A stretch of 64,000 nt of DNA from contig JANDLU010000004.1 in the NCBI GenBank assembly GCA_024330215.1, forward strand, positions 1 to 64,000, read 5' to 3'. The stretch is from Candidatus Gaiellasilicea maunaloa (GTDB lineage Bacteria; Actinomycetota; Thermoleophilia; Gaiellales; Gaiellaceae). Position numbers and translations under genes: made by a program. Under the pieces are notes generated by a model. That model was not told the origin of the DNA. It did not search any database and saw only the letters and a program-made list of their open reading frames with translations. Shown one piece after another: positions 41,466 through 52,515 of this stretch; the stretch's first letter is position 1, and the number at the start of each line of letters is the position of its first letter.

Positions 41466-41795
41466 ATGCGCTTTGCGGTCGTTGCCAACGATCCCCGGCT
41501 GGTCGATCTCGTCCGCTTACTCGATCGCGACGAGGTGTCGGCGGCACAGACCTGGAGAGCGGTTGGAGAGGGCGCGGAGCGGCTTGGGCTAATGCGACCC
41601 GGCTACGGGCTGATCCGGGAGCTCGTGCGGCTCGAGCGCCGGCGCCGCGAGCTCCGGGCCCAGACGATCGAGGTGCTGAAGACGGCCGCGTCGGGTTTCG
41701 CAGCCGGCCGCGCCCCGTTTCGGCCGCTGCTCGACGACCTCGAGCGGATCCGCTGCCGAAGAGCGCTTGTGTTCGATGAGCACAAGCCGCCGTAG
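41466..41795 (+). CDS. hypothetical protein ending in a palindromic element (109 aa)
   Basis: A 109-residue, largely helical basic protein: VANDPRLVDLVRLLDRDEVS, then GYGLIRELVRLERRRRELRA. The last ten residues (RALVFDEHKP) and the stop region come from copy 2 of the 23-bp palindrome, so the element now supplies the C-terminus. ATG start. No family recognised. Confidence 0.55.
   Translation: MRFAVVANDPRLVDLVRLLDRDEVSAAQTWRAVGEGAERLGLMRPGYGLIRELVRLERRRRELRAQTIEVLKTAASGFAAGRAPFRPLLDDLERIRCRRALVFDEHKPP
41765..41787. repeat. 23-bp palindromic element, copy 2
   Basis: GCTTGTG-TTCGATGAG-CACAAGC, inside the 3' end of the 109-aa gene, 381 bp from copy 1. Confidence 0.85.
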
Positions 41796-41799
41796 CGTT

Positions 41800-42996
41800 T
41801 CAGCGGAGGCGCTCGACCTCGTAGCCGCGGTCGCGAAGCACGTTGAGGAGCTCGTCGCAGTGGGCGGCGTCGCGCGTCGAGAGGGTCAGCTCGACCTCGG
41901 TCTGCGAGATCGGCAGAGCCATTCCCTCGCGGTGGTGCTCCACCGAGACGACGTTGCCGCGCTCCTCCGCGACGAGCTCGAGGAGCTTGATCAGCTCGCC
42001 CGGTCGATCCGAGAGCCGGGTCCGCAGAACGAGATATCGGCCCGCCCTCGTCAGGCCGTGTCGCATCACCTGGATCAGCAGGGTCGGATCGATGTTCCCC
42101 CCGGAGAGGATCGCGCAGGCCTCGTCTTCGCCTGGCACCTTGCCCTCGAGGAGGGCCGCAACCGAGGCAGCGCCGGCGCCCTCGACGAGCAGCTTCGTCC
42201 GCTCGAGCAGGAGCACGATCGCGTGGCTGATCTGCTCGTCGGTCACGGTCACGATCTTGTCGAGTCGGTCGCGGAGGATGGCCGATGTCAACGTTCCCGG
42301 CTGCTTGACCGCGATCCCCTCGGCGATCGTGAATCCGTGCTCAGTGCCGCCGGCGAACGGACACACCGCAGCGGCCTGGACGCCGACGAGACGCACTTCG
42401 GGCCGCAGCTCGCGCATCGCAATGGCGACGCCTGCCGCGAGCCCGCCGCCGCCGATCGGGATCACGAGCGTCCCGAGCGAGGGAAGCTGCTCGACGAGCT
42501 CGAGCCCGATCGTTCCCTGCCCGGCGATCACGCGCTCGTCCTCGAAGGCGTGCAGGAGGGTCGCGCCGGTCTCCTCCATCCGGGTCTCCGCGGCTGCCAT
42601 CGACTCGTCGAAGCCGGCGCCGGAGAGCTCGACGTCCGCGCCGTAGTTCCGGGTCGCGTCGACCTTCGCCATCGGGGAGTCCTGCGGCATGAAGACGGTC
42701 GCCTCGATCCCCGCCTCGCGTGCCGCCCAGGCGACCGCCTGTCCATGGTTCCCTGCGCTCGCGGCGACGACGCCCGCCCGCCGCTCGTCGGCGGTGAGCG
42801 TCGCGATCGTGTTGACGGCGCCGCGGATCTTGAACGCGCCGGTGCGCTGGAGGTTCTCCGCCTTCAGCTGCACCGTCCGCCCGCAGAGTCTGGAGAACGT
42901 CTCCGACGCATAGATCGGCGTCACCTGTGCGATTCCCGCGATCCGCTCGCGCGCCGCCTCGATCTCGCCGAGCGTCGGTGCCGTCAACGTCTTCAC
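41800..42996 (-). CDS. ilvA: threonine ammonia-lyase (PLP-dependent) with ACT domain
   Basis: A 398-residue type II PLP enzyme, converting threonine (and serine) to 2-oxobutyrate. Seen: LKAENLQRTGAFKIRGA with the PLP Lys, ASAGNHGQAVAWAA, and the phosphate-binding IPIGGGGLAAGVA. A C-terminal ACT domain (about 325-398, YLVLRTRLSDRPGELIKLLE) suggests allosteric control, as in the shorter IlvA/TdcB-like enzymes with one ACT domain. The GTG start overlaps the TGA of meaB (GTGA), so translation is coupled. Confidence 0.92.
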   Translation of the reverse strand: MKTLTAPTLGEIEAARERIAGIAQVTPIYASETFSRLCGRTVQLKAENLQRTGAFKIRGAVNTIATLTADERRAGVVAASAGNHGQAVAWAAREAGIEATVFMPQDSPMAKVDATRNYGADVELSGAGFDESMAAAETRMEETGATLLHAFEDERVIAGQGTIGLELVEQLPSLGTLVIPIGGGGLAAGVAIAMRELRPEVRLVGVQAAAVCPFAGGTEHGFTIAEGIAVKQPGTLTSAILRDRLDKIVTVTDEQISHAIVLLLERTKLLVEGAGAASVAALLEGKVPGEDEACAILSGGNIDPTLLIQVMRHGLTRAGRYLVLRTRLSDRPGELIKLLELVAEERGNVVSVEHHREGMALPISQTEVELTLSTRDAAHCDELLNVLRDRGYEVERLR

Positions 42997-43979
42997 AGGG
43001 GCAAGGTCCGGCTGTCGCCGATCCCGTAGACCTTTTCCAGGATCTCTCGCACGGCGGACAACGGATCGAGCTCTCGCGCCTGGACCTCCTCGAGCAGCCG
43101 GAGCAGCTCCGAGTCGTCGGCGACCGCCTCCTGGAGGTGCGTCTTGGCGCGGCTGGAGGCGACGGCGAACACCTCGCCCGCGAGATTCCGGCGCCGGCGC
43201 TCCTCCAGCAGACCGTCCGCTTCGAGGAAGACTCGATGCTCCTCGATCCGCTCCCACAGCTTCGCCACGTTCTCGCCTCGCATCGCCTCGGTCAACACGA
43301 TCGGCGGCTTCCACTCGCGGTCGCGGTCGAGCGAGAGGATCGAGCGAACCTCGCTCTGCATCGTCTTCGCGGCCGGATGATCCATCTTGTTGATCGCGAT
43401 CACGTCGGGAATCTCCATGATCCCCGCTTTCAGCGCCTGCACGGAGTCGCCCGAGCCGGGCATCAGGACGAGCAGGACGGTGTCTGCGATCCCGATCACC
43501 TCGACCTCGCTCTGGCCGGCCCCGACCGTCTCGAGGAAGACGAGCTCCTTGCCGGCGGCGTCGAGCAGCAGAGCCGCCTGGAGCGTCGCCTCGGCGAGGC
43601 CGCCGAGATGACCGCGCGTCCCCATCGAGCGGATGAAGACGCCCGGATCGAGAAAGTGATCGGAGAGCCGGATCCGGTCGCCGAGGAGTGCGCCGTGCGT
43701 AAACGGGCTCGAAGGATCGACCGAGATCACGCCGACCGTGCGCTCCTCTCCGCGCACGTGCCGGACGAGCGAGCTGATCAGCGACGACTTCCCGACCCCG
43801 GGCGGCCCGGTGACGCCGACCACGAAGGCGTTCCCCGTCTCGGGGTACAGCTCCCGTACGAGCTCGTAGGAGGTAGGGTCGCCGTTCTCGACGAGCGAGA
43901 TCGCGCGCGCGAGCGCGCGCCGGTCACCGGCCCGGACGCCGGCCGCAAGCTGCTCGAGCGTCCAATCCGCGCGCGCCAC
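42993..43979 (-). CDS. meaB: MeaB/ArgK-type GTPase, B12 mutase chaperone
   Basis: A 328-residue G3E GTPase. Walker A VTGPPGVGKSSLIS, switch region VDPSSPFTHGALLGDRIRLS, HFLDPGVFIRSMGTRGHLGG, FLETVGAGQSEVEV and base motif INKMDHPAA. MeaB proteins protect and reload methylmalonyl-CoA mutase with adenosylcobalamin. No mutase gene is in this window. The GTG at 43979 gives the standard N-terminus. It overlaps ilvA by 4 bp; 2-oxobutyrate from IlvA leads to propionyl-CoA and then methylmalonyl-CoA, which could explain the pairing. Confidence 0.93.
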   Translation of the reverse strand: MARADWTLEQLAAGVRAGDRRALARAISLVENGDPTSYELVRELYPETGNAFVVGVTGPPGVGKSSLISSLVRHVRGEERTVGVISVDPSSPFTHGALLGDRIRLSDHFLDPGVFIRSMGTRGHLGGLAEATLQAALLLDAAGKELVFLETVGAGQSEVEVIGIADTVLLVLMPGSGDSVQALKAGIMEIPDVIAINKMDHPAAKTMQSEVRSILSLDRDREWKPPIVLTEAMRGENVAKLWERIEEHRVFLEADGLLEERRRRNLAGEVFAVASSRAKTHLQEAVADDSELLRLLEEVQARELDPLSAVREILEKVYGIGDSRTLPL

Positions 43980-43990
43980 GGTCTTGGACT

Positions 43991-45226
43991 CTAGAGGCTC
44001 GATGCGGCGACAGGGTCTTCGAGCTCCACCACCGCGCCCGGATCGACGTTGCGGGCGAGCAGTGCCGCCGTCCCCGCAGCGAGGAGGAAGGCGACGCCGG
44101 CGCCGCCCCAGAGCCAGCGCGCGCCGAACTCGTCCACGAGCGGCCCCGCGGCGGCCATCCCGAGTCCGAAGACCGCGTAGTTCGAAGACATGATCACGGT
44201 GAAGACGCGGCCGCGAAGCGCGTCCGGAGCACCGCGCTGGACGAGCAGCGCGTTGCAGACGACCGCGATCCCATTGCCGACACTGCCCACCAGCACGCCG
44301 GCCATTGCAACGGCGAGTGTCGGAGCCACGGCCGCGAGCCCGAAGCCGACTCCCATCAGCGCGATCGAGCAGGCATAGCCGGCCCGCGTCCCGAACCGGT
44401 CGAGCAACGAGGTCGCCGTGAGGCTCCCGATCGTGAGGCCGAGGCCGGACATGCCGACGAGGAAGCCGAAGCCGACGTTGCCCGCACCGAGCGAGACCTT
44501 GGCGAGCACGATCTCGCCCACGTTGACCGCCGCATTGCCGAGGAAGACGATGTTCCAGACGACGAGGACGGCGAGGAGAATGCGCGTCCCGAGCACGAAC
44601 CGGATCCCGTCGCCCAGGTCCTGCCAGTGGCCGCGACTCTCGATCGTCCCCGCCTGCAGCCGGTGGGCCGGGATCCGGGCGAGGAGCACCGCCGAGATCA
44701 CGAACGAGGCCGCGTTGAGCCAGTAGGCGAGCTCGGGGCCCTGGGCGGCGATCAGGACGCCGCCGAGGACGGGTCCGATCATCCACGTCAGATTCTCGGC
44801 CGCCTGGAGGATCGAGTTCGCGTTCGGCAGGTCGTCGTCGGAGACGAGGTTCGGCATTCCCGCGTAGACGGCCGGGCGGAAGAAGCCGGTGGCTATCCCC
44901 GACAGAGCGGCGAGCACGACGATCGCGGTCGCGCTACCCGCAAACGGCAGCGCCGCAAAGACGAGGACACGCGCGAGGTCGGACGCGATGAGCAGCCGCC
45001 GCCGGGAGAAGCGATCGACGAGCGGCCCGAGCAGGAGCCCGATCAGGATGATCGGCAGGAAATCCGCGATCAGGAGCGCGCTCACCCATTTGCCGGAGCC
45101 GGTCCGGTCGAAGACGTCGACCGTCAGCGCGATCGCGGCAAGGTAGGTACCGGCGCCCGAGCCGAGCGTCGCAAGCAGGAGGCGGCGGTAGTCGGGTTCG
45201 CGCCGGACGAGACCCAAGCGACTCAT
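43991..45226 (-). CDS. MFS transporter (EntS/MFS_3-like)
   Basis: A 411-residue membrane protein with about 12 hydrophobic segments. The loop after helix 2 reads LLLGPLVDRFSRRRLLIASD and a second PAVYAGMPNLV-SDDDLPNAN segment is typical of the EntS-like MFS_3 group of exporters. The second half has LDRFGTRAGYACS and the conserved LRGRVFTVIMSS. It may export siderophores, lipids or drugs. It lies 11 bp upstream of meaB on the same strand. Confidence 0.9.
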   Translation of the reverse strand: MSRLGLVRREPDYRRLLLATLGSGAGTYLAAIALTVDVFDRTGSGKWVSALLIADFLPIILIGLLLGPLVDRFSRRRLLIASDLARVLVFAALPFAGSATAIVVLAALSGIATGFFRPAVYAGMPNLVSDDDLPNANSILQAAENLTWMIGPVLGGVLIAAQGPELAYWLNAASFVISAVLLARIPAHRLQAGTIESRGHWQDLGDGIRFVLGTRILLAVLVVWNIVFLGNAAVNVGEIVLAKVSLGAGNVGFGFLVGMSGLGLTIGSLTATSLLDRFGTRAGYACSIALMGVGFGLAAVAPTLAVAMAGVLVGSVGNGIAVVCNALLVQRGAPDALRGRVFTVIMSSNYAVFGLGMAAAGPLVDEFGARWLWGGAGVAFLLAAGTAALLARNVDPGAVVELEDPVAASSL

Positions 45227-45248
45227 CGCTGCGACGCTAGCAGGCTTC

Positions 45249-48200
45249 TCAGACCGACTCGTCGGGATCGGGCTCGTAGCCGAGGTTCGGGCGAAGCCAA
45301 CGCTCGGCGTCCCGGACGTCGATCCCCTTGCGCGCGGCGTAGTCCTCCACCTGATCTCGGCCGATCCGGCCGACGGCGAAGTAGCGCGAGCGCGGATGCC
45401 CGAAGAGAAGGCCGCTGACGCTCGCTGCGGGTGTCATTGCAAATGACCCCGTCAGCTCGATCCCGGTCTCGGGCGCGTCGAGGAGGGCGAAGAGCCGCTC
45501 CTTCTCGGAATGGTCGGGGCACGCCGGATAGCCGAAGGCGGGCCGGATTCCGCGGTAGCGCTCGGCGGCGAGCTCCTCGCTCGTCGGATTGGCATCCGGC
45601 TCGTACCAGGCTCGACGCGCCTCCAGGTGGATCCGCTCGGCGAAGGCCTCCGCCAGCCGGTCGGCGAGCGCCTTGACCATGATCGAGCTGTAGTCGTCAT
45701 GCTCGGCTTCGTAGCCTGCGGCGAGGACGTCGGCGCCGTGGATCGCGACGGCGAACGCGCCGATGTGATCCCCGGCCGGCGCGACGAAGTCGGCCAGCGA
45801 GCGATTCGGCCGCGAGTCGCCCCACGCGGCCTGCTGGCGCAGCATCGGGAAGCGCACGCCGTTCTCCAAGACGAGATCGTCCTCCTCGGCGTGCGCCGGC
45901 CAGAATCCGTAGGCGCCCCGAGCCTGGAGGAGGTCGCCCTGGACGAGCTCGTCGAGCTGCGCGACCGCATCGTCGTAGAGCTCGCGGGCGGCGGGCTGCT
46001 CGAGGATCGCCGGAAACTTGCCCTTCAGCTCCCAGGCGTGGAAGAAGAACTGCCAGTCGATCAGCTCGCGGAGCGCTGCCAGCCCAGGCTGGAAGAGGCG
46101 CGTACCCGTGAACGCAGGTACCCCGAGGTCGCCGAACTCGAGCCGCTCGGCATTCGCTCGGGCGTCGGCGAGGCGCAGCAGCGGCCGCCGCTCCTTCTCC
46201 GCGTACTGGTCGCGCAGCCGCTCCTGCTCGTCGCGGTTCTCACGGTCGAGCTCGCCGGCGCGCACGGGGTCGAGCAGGTGCGAGACGACGCCGACGACCC
46301 GCGACGCATCGATCACGTGCACCGTCGGCTGCGCGTAGGCGGGGGCGATCCGCACGGCGGTGTGCTGCCGCGACGTGGTGGCTCCGCCGATCAGAAGCGG
46401 CAGCTCGAGCCCGCGCCGCTCCATCTCCTTCGCCACGTTGACCATCTCGTCGAGCGACGGCGTGATCAGACCCGAGAGCCCGACGGCGCTCGCACCCTCG
46501 GCGACAGCGGTGTCGAGGATCGTCTCGCCCGGCACCATCACCCCGAGATCGATCACCTCGTAGTTGTTGCAGCCGAGAACGACGCCGACGATGTTCTTGC
46601 CGATGTCGTGCACGTCTCCCTTGACTGTCGCGAGCACGATCTTCCCCTGCACAGTGCTTCTTCGCGTCGGGCCGCCATTCGTCCGTCCCTCGAGCAGCGC
46701 GAGCTCCTTCTCGGCCTCCATGTAGGGCTCCAGGTAGGCGACGGCGCGCTTCATCGCCCGCGCGCTCTTCACGACCTGCGGCAGGAACATCTTCCCGGCC
46801 CCGAAGAGGTCGCCGACGATCTTCATTCCGTCCATCAGCGGCCCCTCGATCACGTCGAGCGGCCGCTCGGCGACTGCGCGCGCCTCCTCGGTGTCCTCCT
46901 CGATGAAGTCGACGACACCGTGGACGAGGGCGTATGACAGCCGCTGCTCGACCGGAGCCTCGCGCCAGGAGAGATCGAGCTCGCGGCGGGTGCCCTCTCC
47001 TCTCACCGACTCGGCGAACGCGACGAGGCGGTCGGTCGCGTCGGGCCGGCGGTCGAAGATCACGTCCTCGACGCGCTCCAGTAGATCCGGCGGGATGTCC
47101 TCGTAGACGACGAGCTGGCCGGCGTTCACGATGCCCATGTCGAGGCCGGCTCGGATCGCGTGGTAGAGAAACGACGAGTGCATCGCCTCGCGGACGATGT
47201 CGTTGCCGCGAAAGGAGAAGGAGAGATTCGAGATCCCGCCGCTCGTGTGCGCGCCCGGGCAGCGCTCCTCGATGCGCGGCAGCGCCTCGATGAACGCCTT
47301 CGCGAAGCCGTTGTGCTCCTCGATCCCCGTCGCGACGGCAAGCACGTTCGGATCGAACACGATCTCCTCAGGGTCGAAACCGACCACTTGCGTCAGGAGG
47401 TCGTAGGCGCGCCCGCAGATCGACACCTTGCGCTCGACCGTCTCAGCCTGTCCCTGCTCGTCGAACGCCATCACGACGACGCCGGCGCCGTAGTCGCGGA
47501 CCCGCCGGGCCTGCGCGAGGAACGGCTCCTCCCCTTCCTTGAGGCTGATCGAGTTGACGATCCCCTTGCCCTGGACGCACTTGAGCCCCGCCTCGAGCAC
47601 GGTCCAGCGCGAGCTGTCGACCATGATCGGGATCCGGGCGACCTCCGGCTCGGTCGCGATCAGGTTCAGGAAGGTCGTCATCGCGAGCTCGCCGTCGAGG
47701 AGGTCGGCGTCCATGTTGACGTCGAGGAAGTTCGCGCCACCGCGTACCTGCTCGAGCGCGACATCGACCGCGCCCTGGTAGTCGCCCGCCTCGATCAGTG
47801 CCCTGAAGCGCGCCGAGCCGGTCAGGTTCGTCCGCTCGCCGATCATCACGAAGCCGGTGTCGGGCCCGAGCTCGAACGGCTCGAGGCCGCTGAACCGCGT
47901 CCGGCGCTTGTGTTCATTGCGCACAAGCTCGCGCGGTGCGAGCCCCGCGACCGCAGCCGCGATCCGCTCGACGTGCGCCGGCGAGGTACCGCAGCAGCCA
48001 CCGACGACGTTGACGAAGCCCGCCTCGGCGAACTCGCGCAGGAGACCGGCCGTATCGTGCGGCTGCTCGTCGTAGCCGCCGAACGCGTTCGGGAGCCCGG
48101 CGTTCGGATGGCAGCTCGTGAAGGTGTCGGCAAGGCGCGAGAGCTCCGCAACGTGCGGTCGCATCTCCTTCGCCCCGAGCGAGCAGTTGACCCCGACGAG

Positions 48201-48905
48201 CAGCGGCCTGGCGTGCTCGACCGAGGCCCAGAACGCCTCGACCGTCTGACCGGAGAGCGTCCGGCCGCTGAGATCGACGATCGTGACCGAGATCCAGAGC
48301 GGCAACTCCGGCGCGACCTCGCGCGCAGCCGCGATCGCAGCCTTCGCGTTCAGCGTGTCGAAGATCGTCTCCACGAGCAGGAGGTCGACGCCGCCCTCGG
48401 CGAGCGCCGCGATCTGCTCGGCATAGGCGGCGCGCACCTCGTCGAACGAGACCGGCCGAAACGCGGGGTCGTCGACCTTCGGCGAGAGCGAGAGCGTCAC
48501 GTTCAGCGGCCCGAGCGAGCCCGCGACGAAACGCGGAGTTTGTGTTCTTTGCGCACAAGCATCCGCGGCCTCGCGCGCCAACCGAGCGCCTTCGAGGTTC
48601 AGCTCGCGGACGAATCCTTCGAGCCCGTAGTCGGCCTGGCCGATGCTCGTCGCCGTGAACGTGTTCGTGGTCGTGATGTCGGCGCCGGCGTCGAGATAGC
48701 GGCGGTGCACGTCCAGGATCACATCCGGTCGGGTCAGATTGAGCAGGTCGGGATCGCCGGCGACGTCGCGGGGATGGTCGCGGAAGCGGTCGCCGCGATA
48801 GTCCGCGGCCGTGAGCCCGGCATCCTGGAGCATCGTCCCCCAGGCCCCGTCGAGCACGAGGATTCGCTCGCGGAGTAGCTCTCTCAGCTTCGCCTCTTTG
48901 CTCAC
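45249..48905 (-). CDS. metH: cobalamin-dependent methionine synthase
   Basis: A 1218-residue protein with all four MetH modules. Homocysteine-binding barrel: [10 protein letters not shown], and zinc Cys in GVNCSLG and GGCCGTSP. Folate-binding module: [15 protein letters not shown]. Cobalamin domain: [20 protein letters not shown] with the B12 His. Activation domain: [11 protein letters not shown]. Start GTG 48905, with a GGAGG 6 bp upstream; an upstream in-frame ATG is less likely. Two copies of the 23-bp palindrome lie inside the gene, encoding [10 protein letters not shown] and [10 protein letters not shown] at variable loops. A hairpin upstream masks the ribosome site. Confidence 0.95.
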   Translation of the reverse strand: MSKEAKLRELLRERILVLDGAWGTMLQDAGLTAADYRGDRFRDHPRDVAGDPDLLNLTRPDVILDVHRRYLDAGADITTTNTFTATSIGQADYGLEGFVRELNLEGARLAREAADACAQRTQTPRFVAGSLGPLNVTLSLSPKVDDPAFRPVSFDEVRAAYAEQIAALAEGGVDLLLVETIFDTLNAKAAIAAAREVAPELPLWISVTIVDLSGRTLSGQTVEAFWASVEHARPLLVGVNCSLGAKEMRPHVAELSRLADTFTSCHPNAGLPNAFGGYDEQPHDTAGLLREFAEAGFVNVVGGCCGTSPAHVERIAAAVAGLAPRELVRNEHKRRTRFSGLEPFELGPDTGFVMIGERTNLTGSARFRALIEAGDYQGAVDVALEQVRGGANFLDVNMDADLLDGELAMTTFLNLIATEPEVARIPIMVDSSRWTVLEAGLKCVQGKGIVNSISLKEGEEPFLAQARRVRDYGAGVVVMAFDEQGQAETVERKVSICGRAYDLLTQVVGFDPEEIVFDPNVLAVATGIEEHNGFAKAFIEALPRIEERCPGAHTSGGISNLSFSFRGNDIVREAMHSSFLYHAIRAGLDMGIVNAGQLVVYEDIPPDLLERVEDVIFDRRPDATDRLVAFAESVRGEGTRRELDLSWREAPVEQRLSYALVHGVVDFIEEDTEEARAVAERPLDVIEGPLMDGMKIVGDLFGAGKMFLPQVVKSARAMKRAVAYLEPYMEAEKELALLEGRTNGGPTRRSTVQGKIVLATVKGDVHDIGKNIVGVVLGCNNYEVIDLGVMVPGETILDTAVAEGASAVGLSGLITPSLDEMVNVAKEMERRGLELPLLIGGATTSRQHTAVRIAPAYAQPTVHVIDASRVVGVVSHLLDPVRAGELDRENRDEQERLRDQYAEKERRPLLRLADARANAERLEFGDLGVPAFTGTRLFQPGLAALRELIDWQFFFHAWELKGKFPAILEQPAARELYDDAVAQLDELVQGDLLQARGAYGFWPAHAEEDDLVLENGVRFPMLRQQAAWGDSRPNRSLADFVAPAGDHIGAFAVAIHGADVLAAGYEAEHDDYSSIMVKALADRLAEAFAERIHLEARRAWYEPDANPTSEELAAERYRGIRPAFGYPACPDHSEKERLFALLDAPETGIELTGSFAMTPAASVSGLLFGHPRSRYFAVGRIGRDQVEDYAARKGIDVRDAERWLRPNLGYEPDPDESV
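47906..47928. repeat. 23-bp palindromic element, copy 3, inside metH
   Basis: GCTTGTG-TTCATTGCG-CACAAGC. Read on the coding strand it supplies [10 protein letters not shown], in the linker between the homocysteine and folate modules of MetH. Confidence 0.85.
48538..48560. repeat. 23-bp palindromic element, copy 4, inside metH
   Basis: GTTTGTG-TTCTTTGCG-CACAAGC (one arm mismatch). It supplies ACAQRTQTP in the loop before the conserved FVAGSLGP of MetH. Confidence 0.8.
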
Positions 48906-48907
48906 AA

Positions 48908-48934
48908 CGTCCTCCGTACGGCCGAAAGAGGACG
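48908..48934 (-). promoter_or_regulatory. hairpin masking the metH ribosome binding site
   Basis: On the minus strand CGTCCTC pairs with GAGGACG around a 13-nt loop. The second arm contains the GGAGG ribosome site of metH. It could regulate translation, alone or as the expression platform of a riboswitch. I see no cobalamin or SAM-I riboswitch core in the remaining 85 bp. Confidence 0.45.
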
Positions 48935-49019
48935 GAGCGAATCTGCTCGCGGGCTCTTTAGGCGTTTTTCTCCTGGTCGCCAAGCTGCCTTCAAAGCTCT
49001 CCAGGTGGACGAAGCGTAG

Positions 49020-49403
49020 CTACCAGAGCGTCCGGTCCGGATCGTAGGCGCGCAGCAGTCGATCCTTCGTCACGAGTGTCCGATGTTCCGCGAGTGCCGT
49101 GGAATAGACGACCCGATCCGCAGGATCAAGTGGGAATCGCTGTCGGTCGAGCATCGCAGCCGCGAGAGCGACCGTGGGCGACACAGGTAGAGGCTCGACC
49201 CGCTCGCGCGTAAGCGCTTGATCGACCCAGACTCGGACGTCGCGGTCGAGCGCGAGTCGTCCCCGCGCCACCAATGTGCCCACTTCCCAGCAGCTGATCG
49301 CCGACACGCCGATTCGATCGGCCGTCTCGATTGCCGTCCGCGCTCGCTGCGACAGCCGCCTCGGATCGTCCACCCACCAGATCCACGCGTGGGTGTCCAG
49401 CAC
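49020..49403 (-). CDS. vapC: PIN-domain toxin, VapC family
   Basis: A 127-residue PIN ribonuclease. The acidic site is complete: Asp3 in VLDTHAW, Glu40 in SCWEVG, Asp96 in DPADRVVYSTA and Asp114 in TKDRLL. The LDTHAWIWW start is typical of the VapC subgroup that pairs with Phd/YefM-like antitoxins. The GTG at 49403 is just past the stop of the antitoxin gene; a CTG at 49409 overlapping that stop is the alternative. The C-terminus is complete. Confidence 0.85.
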   Translation of the reverse strand: MLDTHAWIWWVDDPRRLSQRARTAIETADRIGVSAISCWEVGTLVARGRLALDRDVRVWVDQALTRERVEPLPVSPTVALAAAMLDRQRFPLDPADRVVYSTALAEHRTLVTKDRLLRAYDPDRTLW

Positions 49404-49405
49404 GA

Positions 49406-49648
49406 TCAGGTCGGATCGGCTTTCCAGGGCTCGTCGAGGGGAGCGATGAACGTGTCTTCGTCGACGAGATAGGTCACGCTGCCGCGCAACGACGGCGGAG
49501 GCTCCATCGCGACAACCCGGGCAACCGGCTTGCCGCGCTTCGTCACGACGATCGGACGTCCGGTTACGGCGACCTCGTCGAGTAGCGCCAGGCACTTGGC
49601 CTTGAATTCCCCCGCTGCGATCGTCCGCTCGCTCATGACCATGGACAC
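49406..49648 (-). CDS. Phd/YefM-type antitoxin
   Basis: An 80-residue antitoxin (start GTG 49648; ATG at 49642 or 49636 are equally possible). The N-terminal DNA-binding fold reads IAAGEFKAKCLALLDEVAVT, then RPIVVTKRGKPVARVV. The C-terminal tail (DEDTFIAPLDEPW) would neutralise the toxin. It is upstream of and coupled to the VapC-like gene. Confidence 0.85.
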   Translation of the reverse strand: MSMVMSERTIAAGEFKAKCLALLDEVAVTGRPIVVTKRGKPVARVVAMEPPPSLRGSVTYLVDEDTFIAPLDEPWKADPT

Positions 49649-49675
49649 GTTACCATGATCCAGTCAGAAACCGGG

Positions 49676-50383
49676 CTAGTAGCCCGAGAACTTGTCCGCG
49701 AGCACGCTCTGCTCGGAAAGCCCCGCAGCGTGGAGCGAGTCGACGACGGCTTGCGCCATCGCGGGCGGCCCGGCGACGAGGAAGCGGTAGGCGTCGAGCT
49801 CGCCGAGGTGGTCGCGCAGCATCGCGGCGTCGATCCGGCGGGTCTCGCCCTCCCAACCCTCCTCGTCGGTCATCGTCAGCACGAGCTTCAGCCTGGGCAC
49901 CTCGCGCTCGAGCTCGCTCAGCTCGTCGAGAAAGGCCGCAGACCCACGGTCGCGATTGGAGTAGACGAGGGTGATCTGGTACGGGAGCCGCTCATCGCGG
50001 ACGTAGCGGAGCATGCTCCGGAAGACCGTGATCCCGATTCCGCCTGCCACGAACACGTAAGGGACGTCCGTCGCTTCCGGCAGGAGGAAGCTCCCCTTCG
50101 GTTCCTCGACCTCCACGGCGTCGCCCACCTCGAGCTCGGCCAGCGAGCGCTTGAAAGCGGTGTCGCGCAGCCGCGTGCAGAGGCAGAGCGCGCCGCGCTC
50201 GGTCGGCGAGCTGCAGACGGAGATGTGTCGCCGCGGTCCTTTCTCGTCGACGTAGGGTGGGTCGAGCAACTCGACCCAGAAGTATTGGCCGGGCCGGAAG
50301 TCCACCGCGGCTCCCTGAAGATCGAACGCGACGAACAGCGTGCCTTTCGCGACCTCGCGTTTCTCGGCGACGATCGCCCGCAC
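49676..50383 (-). CDS. ferredoxin-NADP reductase-type flavoprotein
   Basis: A 235-residue FAD/NAD(P)-binding reductase. FAD binding: GQYFWVELLD and RRHISVCSSP, the RxYS-like motif. Pyridine nucleotide binding: VFVAGGIGITVFRSMLRYV. The C-terminal CGPP-like motif reads LVAGPPAMAQAVVDSL, with Ala where many members have Cys. It is a stand-alone reductase lacking the ferredoxin domain. It lies 3 bp after atpC on the same strand, an unexpected neighbour. Confidence 0.85.
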   Translation of the reverse strand: MRAIVAEKREVAKGTLFVAFDLQGAAVDFRPGQYFWVELLDPPYVDEKGPRRHISVCSSPTERGALCLCTRLRDTAFKRSLAELEVGDAVEVEEPKGSFLLPEATDVPYVFVAGGIGITVFRSMLRYVRDERLPYQITLVYSNRDRGSAAFLDELSELEREVPRLKLVLTMTDEEGWEGETRRIDAAMLRDHLGELDAYRFLVAGPPAMAQAVVDSLHAAGLSEQSVLADKFSGY

Positions 50384-50386
50384 GCG

Positions 50387-50818
50387 CTAGCCCCTGCCAG
50401 AGACCGTGAGCTGATTCTCGGCGTGCTTGATCCGCTGCTCGAGCTGCCAGCGGTCGGCTGTCGATTCGCCGGCGTCGATCCGCTCGAGCTCCGCCTTCGC
50501 GGCCTCGAGCTGCTCCTGGGCCCGTGCGTCGTCGACCTCCTTCACGTCGACGGCGTCGTCGACGAGCGCGATCGCGCGGTCGAGCTCGACCTTGAAGAAG
50601 CCGGGGCCGGTTGCGAGCTCGACGACGTTGTCGGCTTCCCGGTCGAGGTAGACACGGGTCGAGCCCGCGCGGAGCGTCGCGACGAGCGGCGCGTGGCGGG
50701 CAAGCACGCCGATGTCGCCGGCCGCTCCGGGGACGACGAGCATCTCCGCCTCGCCCCGGAAGGCATCGCCCTCGGGAGTGACGACCGCGACGTCGAATTT
50801 GGGGTGGGTCTCGGCCAC
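50387..50818 (-). CDS. atpC: ATP synthase F1 subunit epsilon
   Basis: A 143-residue epsilon subunit. The N-terminal beta domain reads FDVAVVTPEGDAFRGEAEML and GDIGVLARHAPLVATLRAG. The C-terminal helical part (RAQEQLEAAKAELERIDAGE) can act as inhibitory hairpin. It is 8 bp downstream of atpD. Confidence 0.93.
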   Translation of the reverse strand: MAETHPKFDVAVVTPEGDAFRGEAEMLVVPGAAGDIGVLARHAPLVATLRAGSTRVYLDREADNVVELATGPGFFKVELDRAIALVDDAVDVKEVDDARAQEQLEAAKAELERIDAGESTADRWQLEQRIKHAENQLTVSGRG

Positions 50819-50826
50819 CGCTGTGC

Positions 50827-52482
<1,656 letters not shown>

Positions 52483-52515
52483 TCACCGAGCTCGGCGAGA
52501 CGAGCACGACGACGA

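Noticed and set aside
45434-45448. GTCATT-GCA-AATGAC inverted repeat in metH as another palindromic element
   Set aside because: It encodes SFAMTPAAS, a conserved MetH segment, so the palindrome is probably chance.
48906-49019. Cobalamin or SAM-I riboswitch upstream of metH
   Set aside because: I could not find the conserved core sequences of either class; only the ribosome-site hairpin is supported.
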